Source: Haliclystus octoradiatus (Eukaryota > Cnidaria > Staurozoa > Stauromedusae > Haliclystidae). From it: a stretch of DNA of 64,000 bases. The position numbers were made by a program, and so were the translations under genes. Under the pieces are notes generated by a model. It was not told the DNA's origin, made no database searches, and saw nothing but the letters and a program-made list of their open reading frames with translations. The first letter of the stretch is position 1; each line of letters opens with the position of its first letter. Location: NCBI GenBank assembly GCA_916610825.1, contig OU744451.1:3100001-3164000 (forward strand), in the 5' to 3' direction. Shown here piece by piece: positions 1 through 10,340 of the stretch.

Positions 1-60
1 TAAATTTCTGAAGATGAAATAGGCAATGTCGAAAGCTCAAACAACGTCGATTCTCTCATC
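1..60 (+). repeat. Edge of a terminal repeat with a hammerhead-like core
   Basis: The first 60 bases match the inner ends of the palindromic element at 41830-42490. They contain CTGAAGA, an imperfect hairpin and then GAAA, the order of a hammerhead ribozyme core. In this copy the stem II partner has decayed (the other copies have GACAT pairing with ATGTC). No convincing stem III or cleavage site follows, so I call it a related or degenerate terminal repeat cut by the window edge. Confidence 0.45.
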
Positions 61-969
61 GCATGTGACTGTGATAGGAAAAGCAAGCTATATTATCATG
101 TTTCAAGAGATAATAAGCTCAGACATGTATGTGGGTCTTTTTATCTCATTTTAAGATTATTTAATTTTACGATCGGTCCCAACATGGTGTGGAATACCTA
201 GCAAAACCGATCTTCCTTGGGTTGTTTGTTCTTTGAATAAGACCTAATGCTTGCTGTGCCATTTTTCACTTTTTAACTGTGTACATCGATCTTCCAAGAT
301 CCCAGAAGCCTTCAATGCAAATTCAAAATTTGATCAAATATTTACAAAACCATCAGTATACAAGTAGGAGGTCATCAAAATGTACTTGAGAAAACCCATA
401 AGAAAAGGCAAAAATAGCTCGTCTTGCAACTCACAATATTCTGATGCCTCCATGTGTTTCTCCCTTGCACACTGGCTCAAATTACAAATTAAAAAATGAA
501 TTCTGTTTTAAAACATTGAAATTTCAGATTTTGACCTAGCGATTGCCCACAACTGGGAAGCGAAAGTACACTTGTTGAATATCAATTCACGTAGAGTTCC
601 ATTATCATGTTCACATAAATTTGGTAAAGGTAAGACAGCTTTTCAAAATGGAACTCAATTCACACATAGACTCATGCAATTCTGAAACTTTGCAACCCGC
701 CCAATGCAAATCAATTCCGAATTAAACCCGAAATCGTATGTTTTTATACTGAAACATTCTATTCATATAAGTGCAAAAATCTTCATAAAGCTACCACATA
801 AATGCACGGAACATTGTTTGCAAGAAAGAAGCAAATAGTTAAAAGTTCCATATCAGATATTACTTCCAACAACCATGTTTCAACTTTGCGTTACAATGAT
901 CACCATCGTTACAATGATCAGCATCGCTGGCTGGTTTTTAGTTTGACTATTCTATCAATCAAATAACTA
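61..969. other. No gene seen
   Basis: AT-rich sequence without an exon-like open frame, tRNA or clear repeat. A short duplication (gttacaatgatca) occurs near 890-920. Confidence 0.5.
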
Positions 970-1616
970 TTAAGGAACCGTTTATTATTTATACCACGGG
1001 GGGGGGGGAACCGAAGAGATTGGGGGTGGGTAAACTAGATTTTGATTGATGAAAAGGGGGGGGTAATATTTTTTTTTGACCTCGTTTTTCTTTGATCTTG
1101 ATAAAATATTGAAGTTGTTCAAAAATTTTCAAGAAAATAAAAGTAGAATATGTGAATAATATTAAATAAGAAAGTCCAAAATTAAAGTTACTATTTATCG
1201 CTGTTGATTGAAGAATTATCCAATGTGTTCTTTGAATCAGATTATTCCTCATGAGTCATGATTGCTCGTGCCTGTGCTATTTATGGGGCAGCATGACATA
1301 CAACGATAAAACGTTCATGAAGAGCTTCAGAATCATGGAAACTTCTACTTTCTGAATAGATGTTGAACTATAATATTGAGTTCAGTTTTACATTTATGAA
1401 AATAATTAAAAAATCAGTTATGCTTCACAGATACCCAAAATATTGTTAATTGGCATTCGATTAAAGTTATGATTCCATCGGTTGCTTTTTAAACAAGATT
1501 ATAGTACTTGGAGGTGGGTAATTTATTGTTTTTCCATTTGAAAGGGTGGGTAAGAAAAAAATTTCAAGAGAATTTCGGTTCTCTTCCCCGTGGAAAAAAT
1601 AATGAACGGTCCCTAA
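970..1616. mobile_element. Non-autonomous TIR element with TTAA-like ends (MITE)
   Basis: The ends are inverted repeats. The left reads GGAACCGTTTATTATTTAT then CCACGGGG with a G-run; the right, reverse-complemented, reads GGGACCGTTCATTATTTTTT then CCACGGGG. The second box, GGGTGGGTAA, is also inverted. TTAA precedes the left end and a decayed TAAA follows the right end, which fits TTAA-target superfamilies such as Kolobok or piggyBac. There is no transposase frame; the open frames on both strands are by-products of the inverted repeat. Confidence 0.6.
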
Positions 1617-2588
1617 ATTTCCGTTTTTTTTCTAAAAAAATTCCATTTTTTACATTGACGTCTTTTCCAAAGTTGCACATTAAGAAACAACTTGGCAATC
1701 AGAATATAGAAACTTTTTCAGGTCAAGTTTATGATTTAGGATCATATATTTCCTGTTTTCATTATGGAAAATAGATATTCAAAATAGTTTTTCGCACAAC
1801 TTGCGGATTAAATTTCTTCAATCGACATGATGAATTTCGCTTGTAAAAATCTCATATTAATATTATGAATAATTGCTTCCTACAAATATCTAAACTGATA
1901 AATCAATATGTATATATATATAGATAAATAATGTAAAGTCGTCCACACTTGTGTAGGTATAGTGCTCAATGATAAGTGTCAGAGCTTTAATAGAATAATA
2001 AATAAAATGAGTAAAAAAAGAGACAGCGAGAACAGTATGTCTCTGTTTTGGCTCATTTTATTTATGAATCTATCTATAATATGTTTCAAATGTAATAAAA
2101 ATTTATTATTATTGGCAGGTGAACAGTGCTCAATGCTTGTAAATAGCAGAGCGTTGAATAATAATAGAGGCAAGAAAGACACACTATATTTGCTGTACTT
2201 GAAGTTTCACTTTGTTGAACGATCATCAGAAAGAATACAATTAGAAACATACATATATTATAGAACCTAGTTAAAATTATTTAATAGCAGTGCTTATTGT
2301 TTTTTATTATAATGGTTTCTATTGTTAATATTCAATCTATTGTTATTACATTTCCGTATGCTTGATCATGTTTTGGATGCTTTGAAAGTTGAAAGGTAAA
2401 ATTTGTGTTCATGGCGGCATTTAGATATTAGTTCTGATCTTTTGTTAATTAAGGTTTCCTTTGATCAAATTTGTTATATTTCTCTACCAGGCAGAGAAAA
2501 TAACGCTTTGATTTGTTACTGTATGCTGCAGCCTTGTATAAAATTGGCCATTAGATCTGGTAGGACAACTTGTTATCTTTGGCTTGCC
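1617..2588. other. AT-rich stretch with one long hairpin, no gene seen
   Basis: The only structure I see is an inverted repeat at about 1999-2064: AAATAAAATGAG and GAGAC on the left pair with GTCTC and CTCATTTTATTT on the right, around a loop of about 15 bases. Overlapping open frames on both strands here come from this symmetry and do not look like proteins. Confidence 0.5.
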
Positions 2589-2589
2589 A

Positions 2590-3282
2590 AATTTATTTAG
2601 AAAGTTGCGTGTTCATTTCTTCAATTCATAGTTTCTGTTTCTGAAAGACAGCATATGCTTTGTATAACGATCTTTGAAGCTACCTTCATTGAGTCCAATG
2701 TAATTTTTGACGCTGTCATCTTCAGTTGTCACCTTTGCTATGCATACCACGCTTTCTGTTTGGCATTTATTTTGTAGTTGGCACGTTGGTTTTGATCTGC
2801 AGTTGCATTGTTTTGTATTTTGTTTGCCGGTCTTTGGTTCGCTTGTCACTTTTCTGTTATGGTTTTTGATTATTCTTTCAATGTTGCTGGTACACTTACT
2901 TTAATATTATTTTGGTTGAATATTTTTCGAAACTGGTGTTCTTTTTGAAGTTGTTTATTTATTAATTTTAGAAAGATGCGGCCTATGTTTGTTTTAACGC
3001 TTTTATTAAACGGCGGGTTGAACCAAATTATATTTCATTGCCTCTTTCTCTTTTTTAACCTGTTCAGTGCTTGTTACTTTATTGTTGTGAATAGAACGTC
3101 CGTTTCAACGGCAAACGCTTCCAGCAACAAAACAAAGAAATGTCAATTATGTATTGCAGATAAGCTCCATATTATTAGTGCAGCAAAAGAAATTTTATTG
3201 AAAATTAGATCAGAACTTATATCTAAATGTAGACATAAAAACAAATTCTACTTAGCAAACTATAAATCAGCCAAAACATAGT
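2590..3282. mobile_element. Penelope-like element fragment with internal (5') inversion
   Basis: Two adjoining pieces of one GIY-YIG-type PLE C-terminus lie in opposite directions. On the minus strand, about 3057 down to 2613 encodes the region from FNPPFNK through the Cys-rich CNCRSKPTC to NYIGLNEGSFKDR and SFRNRN. On the plus strand, about 3100-3281 encodes the rest: KKCQLCIADKLH, SELISKCRHKNKFYL and a stop. The pieces are consecutive parts of the protein, so this is a 5'-truncated copy whose upstream part is flipped, as in twin-primed LINE insertions. It is decayed; reverse transcriptase is absent. Confidence 0.75.
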
Positions 3283-3934
3283 GTAATAATAATTTAACAA
3301 TTAGGAAGCTAAACATGATCAATTTAACCACATTTGACAATTTAGTGACAATTTGTCGTATAGCAGGCTTCACTAATGACAGTGAGTCCCATCAAACACA
3401 ACGACTGTCAAAATGAATTTATTATTCAAACTATACATAGATAGATTACAGGAATTACATAAGGTGATGACGTTAATTACACATAGAATAACAACTTCAC
3501 ATATACAAGACAGAACAGGTTGATAATTGCATTCACAGTTATAAACACAGTTACATCGCACCCCCCATAACTTTGAGGAATCGCTATTACACTTTCAAAA
3601 TCTCAATAAACAATTTCTAAGCAATTTACGACAATATCATAAAAAACATTAATAATTACTAGAAAAAAACTTGTATCATGTTTTTTCAAAATTTTTATTT
3701 ACATTCTGATTGGCTAGTAGACTCCAGACAATTCTAAATGTTCCATATTACGACTACAGAGTAACATACATCCTGCGTGTTTGGATGAGGCCCGATCCAA
3801 CAAGGTTGCCGAGTGGTGGACTTTATCAGAGTATGCTACTTAGATTAAATTTCTCCTATAAACGCTGTGAAAATGCTAAATGCAAACTTTGTTGCATTCT
3901 TTGTATTATGCAAGTCCTTATTTCCAGCAAATGA
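3283..3934. other. No gene seen
   Basis: AT-rich spacer between the PLE fragment and the LINE. I see no coding signal, RNA gene or repeat. Confidence 0.4.
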
Positions 3935-4242
3935 AATATTGGAAATATTTAATAAATGATTTATGTAAATATCCGGCTGGCTATGCGCTAATAAATTAAC
4001 ATTCAACGTTGTAAAAACAAATTAAATGGTCATTGGTACCAAGCAAAACCTGAAAAAGCAGGATGATAATCATTTTAAAATCCATCTGAATGAAGAGCCT
4101 ATCAATCATGTGAGTTTGTTAAAATATTTAGGGGTTATCATTGATGAAAATATATCATTTGACGATCATATGAAATGTATAACTAAGTGAATAAATAGGG
4201 AATTGGGAGTTCTAAAGTACATCAGGCGTTTTATTCCATATG
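3935..4242 (+). mobile_element. LINE, segment 1 (RT thumb region), split by BEL/Pao insertions
   Basis: The translated sequence shows the hallmarks of CR1/Jockey-type reverse transcriptase downstream of the active site: ISGWLCANKLTFNVVKT, then KYLGVIIDENISFDDH and IRRFIP. It is interrupted by stops, so it is a decayed copy. The frame breaks off at 4242, at the copy of ATATG that precedes the BEL/Pao element, and resumes at 12946. This is the oldest layer of the nest. Confidence 0.8.
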
Positions 4243-4629
4243 TGTTTCCGCGATAATAAATGGACTGTAATTTATGATTTGATGTATATATTTTCAACGA
4301 TATATATTTAATTTTTTGATTATAAACAATAATATAATCGATGGGTCAAGGACCACATCTAACACGCGCTACACTTGGCGACATGCTTTTTACGACTCCC
4401 TTCTAACTTTCAATTAACTCACAGTCAGCGTTAACAGTTTACAAGTATGTGGGAACTTTACGTACGTCATTAATGACTATTATTAAACAAATATTAACGA
4501 TATATAAGACACTTAACAAATAAAGGTAAATACTTAAAAGCTATAAGTCAAACCATTAAAAACTAAACTATTCAAATAATGTTATTAAATCACTGCCGGA
4601 CAATATCTTCATATGTTTACGCTTGAACA
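4243..4629 (-). repeat. 3' LTR of BEL/Pao element 1
   Basis: 387 bp, TGTTTCC...TTGAACA on the plus strand. It matches the outer parts of 10037-12945 at close to 99% and is the uninterrupted copy, so it gives the empty site for the foldback in the other LTR. Confidence 0.9.
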
Positions 4630-6045
4630 TCTTCCCCCTCATCGTCCGATGTAGAATTTTCACAGAGGCGATCTTCATTCTTCTCTAAGATACACATACG
4701 AGATATTGGACGTGATAGTTCTCCATCTTCAGTAGCGATGATCCCCATTCGCACCAATCCATCTTTTCCGGGTAAAACCTTTTTAATAGTACCGCATCTC
4801 CACTTTCCTCTTGGTAGGTTTGGTTTGACAACCAGGACAATATCACCAACTGCTAGATTACGTTCTTTGTGACACCATTTCGATCTGCTGAGTTGTGCAG
4901 GAAGGTATTGTTTCTGCCAGATGTTCCAGATTTGATTTGTCAGGTGCTGTACCAATTTGTAACTATTTCTTGGGTGAGGTTCATTGAAGTCTCCTTGTGG
5001 GGCATTTAAAGACGCTCTTTGGATCAAGAAATGGTTTGGTGTCAATAATTGCATATCAGCCGGATCATTACTGATGTACATCAAAGGTCTTGAATTAAGG
5101 AATCCCATAACTTCTGCTAAAATAGTTCTTAACTCATCATCTCTTAGATGTCGTAACTTCTGATTTCTTGAATTCAAAACTTTGGTCATGGCTTTTTTAC
5201 TGCTCTTTACTAGAGACTCATGAGCCCCACCCCAATGAGGGGCAGAAGGGGGCTGAAATTTCCATATTACTCCTTTACCCTCTAAATGGGATGCTAATGT
5301 TTCATCTACAACTAATTTTGAAACAAACGGTTTAAGTTCTTTCTCAGCTCCGACAAAATTTGTGGCCGTTGTCTGAATACAAACTTTGTGGTGTGCCCCT
5401 TGTGTTTCGAAACCGTTCGAACGACTTCAGAAAGTCGGGAGTGGAAAGAGAGACTGCAACTTCTAGGTGAACTGCTCTAGTTGTTAGGCAGGTGAACAGA
5501 GCACCATACCGTTTTACAATTTTATTCCTCCCTTCCAATATTTCAAGTGGTCCAAAATAATCTACCGATGTGTGCCAAAAAGCTGGCTTGCCAATTGCTA
5601 CCCTTTCTTTTGGTAGATTAGCCATTAATTGGACTTCAGGTTTTGATGATTCCTCTAAGCATTGTCTGCATGATCGTTTTTGTTGCTTAACAGCCTCCCG
5701 TCCTCTGATCAACCAGAATTCTTGTCTCATAGTACCAAGAATGTAATCTACTCCAGCATGGTTACACTTCTTATGGTAATATTCTACCAGAAGTTTAGAA
5801 AATACATGGTTCCTTGGTATGATTATTGGGTGTTTAGCATCATATGGAAGATTGATCTGTTGAAACCTGCCACCAACTCTTAACACACCACTTTCATCAA
5901 TAAAAGGAGTTAAGGGCAACAAACAGGAATTATTTTTTAAACGTTTACCCTTTTTTAGATTAATTAATTCATCAAAAAATACTTCTTTTTGACACTCTTT
6001 TATTATATTTACCATTTCACTTTCTTTTAACTTTTTTATACACAT
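4617..6045 (-). mobile_element. BEL/Pao 1: integrase and DUF5641 part
   Basis: Fossil part. The upstream end carries an H2C2 zinc-binding segment (YYHKKCNHAG and CRQC), followed by the integrase core with DYFGPLEILEG and SDNG. The downstream end carries DUF5641, typical of BEL/Pao integrases: RHLRDDELRT, NSRPL, LTPNHFL, then a small SH3-like tail (VGDIVLVVKPNLPRGKW). The C-terminal end runs into the 3' LTR. It is not one continuous frame. Confidence 0.88.
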
Positions 6046-8144
6046 TATTTTCAGTTAATTTTATTTCACTCCAATTAACGCTATGCACATTACAGTTAAC
6101 ATATTTTTCACGTTTTTCATCAACAGGTTGCGAAAAATTCAAATCATTTGGCCAATCCTCTACTGGATTGTACAAGAAGTCTGGGCCTGAAAACCATGTT
6201 TGGGGTATTTCAGACAAGTTTGACCGTGTTGCGAGATCAGCAACATTCAATTTACCAGGCAGGTGTCTCCATTCAGATGGAGATGTTAACGTTTGGATTT
6301 CTCCAATACGGTTGGCAACAAAGGTTTTGAAAATGGAGGAATTACACCTAATCCAATTTCGAACACAACAACTATCCGTCCAAAAGAAACGCATTTCTGG
6401 TTTCGACGACATTGCGGACTCAACATGATTGGCTAACCTTGCCCCGAGCAAGGCAGCCTGCAACTCGAGCTTTGCAACTGAAATGCTTTTGAGCGGTGCA
6501 ACAAGTGTTTTTAACATTACTATTCTGCAAAATACTTCACCATTGTCCTTCATTGACCTCACGTAGGTAACAGCAGCAAATGCTTCCTCCGATGCATCAC
6601 AAAATATATGTAATTCTGGTTTTTTACCATTTTCATTAAAATTAAGACACCGGGGTATCTCATGGTATTTCAAACCTTCAATGGCATCCTGCCAACCGCT
6701 CCATTGACACATCAAATCGTTTGGAATTTCATCATCCCAACTGGCACCTCTCATGGTGACCCTTTGCATTAAAACTTTTCCTCTGACAGTAACAGGTGCC
6801 ATAAGACCTAGGGGGTCAAATAAGCTTGTTAGTTGACTTGGACAAGTTCTGCGGGACAGTGAGGAACACATTTCTTCTTCAATTGCCCGACAGAAATATA
6901 AAACATCGCAATTTGGGTTCCATGATAATCCCAACACCTTGGTTGACAAGTCACCTTGACCTAAACGAGCTTCACCATTTGGTAGACCTAGCTTTTCGGA
7001 AAAAACAACTGAATTAGAGGTCCACTTTTTAAGATGAAAATCCCCTTTTGCTAGAATTTTAGTCACACCTTCTGCTCTTTCAACTGCTATGGTCTCATTG
7101 ACTGCACTGTCACAATAGTCATCAACATACAAACTGCGCTTTATAGCAGCTTCGCATTCATCCGAATTAGAAACAATTTTGGAGAAATCCTCTGCAGTTC
7201 ATAAGATAGTAGCTATGGCTACACAAGGAGATGATGCATCGCCAAATGGTAATCGGTCCATTTGATAATGAGTTATATCATCATCTCCATCCTTCCTCCA
7301 CAAAGCAGGATGATACTTTGCATCTTCGGGACGTAGCCGAACTCTAGAAAACATTGCCTGTATGTCCGAACAAAATGCAACATTAAATTCCCTAAAAGAA
7401 ATTAAAACTTTGGACAAATCGTTCTGCAAAGGTGGACCTGTTATTAGAGCATCATTGAGGCTCTTGCCTTTAAAAGTGGCAGCGGAATCAAAAACGACTC
7501 GTAGTTTACCTGTCATTGCGGACCTTTTGTGTCCACCACGGTGGGGCAAGTACCACACATTGTTATTATTTATTTCATGAACATCAATTATTTCATGTGC
7601 GTAACCTTCGTTGAGGTATTTTTCAATAGCCTCTTTATATTGACTGGCATAAAATTGGTCTCTAGAAAATTGTTTTTCTAAATTTAAAAAAACGGGATTT
7701 CGCAACAACATAGTTGTTACGGAGGTCTGGCTCCCCAGGCCTCCAAGGCAACGCTACTTGATAACCAACATCTAAAAATGTTGTTCCTTCTCTGATTTTG
7801 CTAAGTGCCAAGCTATCGTGTGCACTATAGACGAAAAAGGAATTGAATTCTGAACCAAATGACTCAGAATCCCAGAATCTCTTGAACTCTAGATCTAGCA
7901 ATGAATCATTTTCTGATTGTAAGGTGTTTATTGTAATGGAATTTATCGAATTGCTACAGGCCTGTGGGATCATTGTTCCTGTAAATCCTCTAGCGACCCA
8001 ACCCAAGCTCGTTTTTATTGCATATGGGTCAGTTTTATCTGAACCTTTTCTGATATCAAGCGGGATTAGTAAGTGCGCTTGGTCAACCCCAAGTAGAATA
8101 TCGATTTTACCACCTGTATTTTTTAGGGGCCTTCTTGACCACAC
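6017..8144 (-). mobile_element. BEL/Pao 1: protease, reverse transcriptase and RNase H part
   Basis: Fossil part. In coding order: an aspartic-protease-like segment (DILLGVDQAHLL, family DUF1758), the RT fingers and palm (RVVFDSAATFKGKSLND, FSRVRLRPED, DRLPFGDASSP, MYVDDYCDS), and the Peptidase_A17/RNase H-like tail (HIFCDASEEAF, SVAKLELQAALLGARL, WRHLPGKLNVADLATR). These are diagnostic of BEL/Pao. It is interrupted. Confidence 0.9.
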
Positions 8145-9627
8145 TGCTTTTTGTATTTGCAGTCACGCGAAACATGAGGGTGTTTTGTCTTATAGAGACA
8201 ACTAAAACAAACACTTTTTGTTTTACAAAAGTCATATCTATCTTTTATAGATTTGCCTTTAAAAATATCACATTCATGTAGCTTATGATCTTCACTGCAC
8301 TGGACACATTTCTGAACAAATGATTCAGTTTGAACATTGTTTGTCCGTGCATACTGTATTTTCTGATTATTACTATTGCATTCTAAAAAAGATATATCGT
8401 CCCAACGGCGATATTTGGCAGCCCTCTGTCCGAGCCAATCACTGAACTCTTCAAGAGTGTTCAAAGAATCAGTTTTTCCTAGGTGTTCCCGCCAATCAAA
8501 TCTTGTATTCATTGGTAACTTCTTTTCCATCTCATAGAGAATTGTCTCGGATAGACTTTCCCCCTCGTTCAGTTGCCGTGACAACACACGTAAATAGCTC
8601 ACTGCCTCATCGGCAAAACGAGTAAATTGTTTTGGATTGTCATTGGCGACATTACCTAGTTTCAATAGTGCACGGTAGTGAGCACGTTTCACCTCTTCCT
8701 TATTTCCAAATCTATCTCTTAATAGAATCAAGGCATCCCGATAATCGGCTTCTGTCGAACCTAACCCCTTGATTACAATTTTGCAATCATCAGAAAGGCA
8801 TTGTAAAAGTAGTGACATCTTTTCACCACTGGACTTGTTTGATAAATGAACAATAGAAAAGAAGAGCTCGCTCCATGAATCCCAGTTTAGTATGCTCCCA
8901 TCGAATTCTGGGGGCTTCACCTTTAGAGAAGATTTTTGTATACTGCTCGTTTTTTGTTTTACTCCGTGCTCTACAAAACTGGTTATCCAGTCTACGTTTT
9001 TGCTTCGCGCTTTATCTTGCGAAATAAAACGCTCAACCTTTTCTGTGAGACTCATTTGGCTATCTAAATCTGAGCACAAATTTGCTGATTTAATTTTACC
9101 AGCAGCGCTGTTGTCAGACTTGTTACTGCTTTTTGTTCCAACCATTTGAACTGTTCTCTGATCATCTTGAGAGCAGATATCTGATCCTGATTTTGACTTT
9201 GATCCTGTTTCGTTATTTTCAATGACAAGATCAACAGCTTTTTCTGGAGGCTGGCTACAATATTTTAGAGCTACGTCAGTTACATTCAAGACTTCAGCCA
9301 TTATCGTTTCTGAATATATTTTGCTTCAATTTCAAATTGATCCTCGCTTAACCCTTCTGCTAATTCGTATGTCAAATCAGCAATGACGTTTTGTCGTCCT
9401 TCTATTTGACTTAGTATTTTTTCTATCATTTTAGTATTGCCATCTGACCTAATCAGGTCATTTATTTTTGAAATTAGAGTTGTCAATTGGCCTCGGTGTG
9501 CACGTCTGCGGTTTTTGATGGTTTTAACATGAGGGCTTGAGGGATTTTCCAGATTAGAAGAGCCAATAACTTCATCACGCGATGCGTGACTCAAATTACT
9601 AGACTCGCTATTGTCTTGCTCAGACAT
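8123..9627 (-). mobile_element. BEL/Pao 1: gag-like part (DUF1759, zinc knuckle)
   Basis: Fossil part. The N-terminal portion is a short charged region (NRRRAHRGQLTTLISK) also found in BEL/Pao element 2. The central portion is the DUF1759 gag-like domain (LPPFDGS-type start, LNWDSWSELF, LLQCLSDDC, ALILLRDRFG). The C-terminal portion has Cys/His knuckles (CVQCSEDHKLHEC, CFSCLYKTKHPHVSRDC). It is interrupted. Confidence 0.88.
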
Positions 9628-10036
9628 GATTGAAAAATAGATTTTGAAAAGGAGTTATTTGTTATTTCCAACAACAAAATACACAAAAATGAAAAAACGA
9701 ATAGCAATTCCTTAATATCAAATGTTTAAAAGAACCGTCATAAAAAATAAGGTGCAAAAAGCACTCACAACAAAATTCTACAGACTTTCTGTATTTATGC
9801 TTTTGTCAAAAACTACTGTTTGTCATGACTTTGACTTGTATATAAAAGAAGAGAATGAAAAAACTATGTAGTAGTCACTTCAACGAAGTGGTATCAGCAG
9901 CGCTAATAACTACAAAAAATAAAAATACATTCAACGATCTCACCGATCACCAGAAAGAACTCAATCCTTAGATCTTGCAACCAAATTTACAACTTTTCAC
10001 AATACAAACTGCTTTGTCTCCGGTTCTGCGGATCAG
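9628..10036 (-). mobile_element. BEL/Pao 1: 5' leader between LTR and gag
   Basis: About 410 bases between the right LTR and the first gag codon. I see no open frame. The primer-binding site should lie directly inside the LTR near 10036, but I could not match it with confidence to a particular tRNA. Confidence 0.5.
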
Positions 10037-10340
10037 ATGTTTCCGCGATAATAAATGGACTGTAATTTATGATTTGATGTATATATTTTCAACGATATAT
10101 ATTTAATTTTTTGATTATAAACAATAATATAATCGATGGGTCAAGGACCACATCTAACACGCGCTACACTTGGCGACATGCTTTTTACGACTCCCTTCTA
10201 ACTTTCAATTAACTCACAGTCAGCGTAAACAGTTTACAAATATGTGGGAAATTTACGTACGTCATTAATGACTATTATTAAACAAATATTAACGATATAT
10301 AAGACACTTAACAAATAAAGGTAAATACTTAAAAGCTATA

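Noticed and set aside
1-60. Functional hammerhead at the window start
   Set aside because: The core boxes are present, but stem II is mispaired and neither stem III nor a cleavage dinucleotide with matching stem I is visible.
5680-5883. Plus-strand open frames within the BEL/Pao coding regions (also 6148-6428, 7843-8205, 15564-16007)
   Set aside because: They lie opposite well-recognised minus-strand domains and have no protein character of their own.
9990-10036. Primer-binding site of BEL/Pao 1
   Set aside because: The sequence inside the 5' LTR does not pair convincingly with a tRNA 3' end, so no site was annotated.
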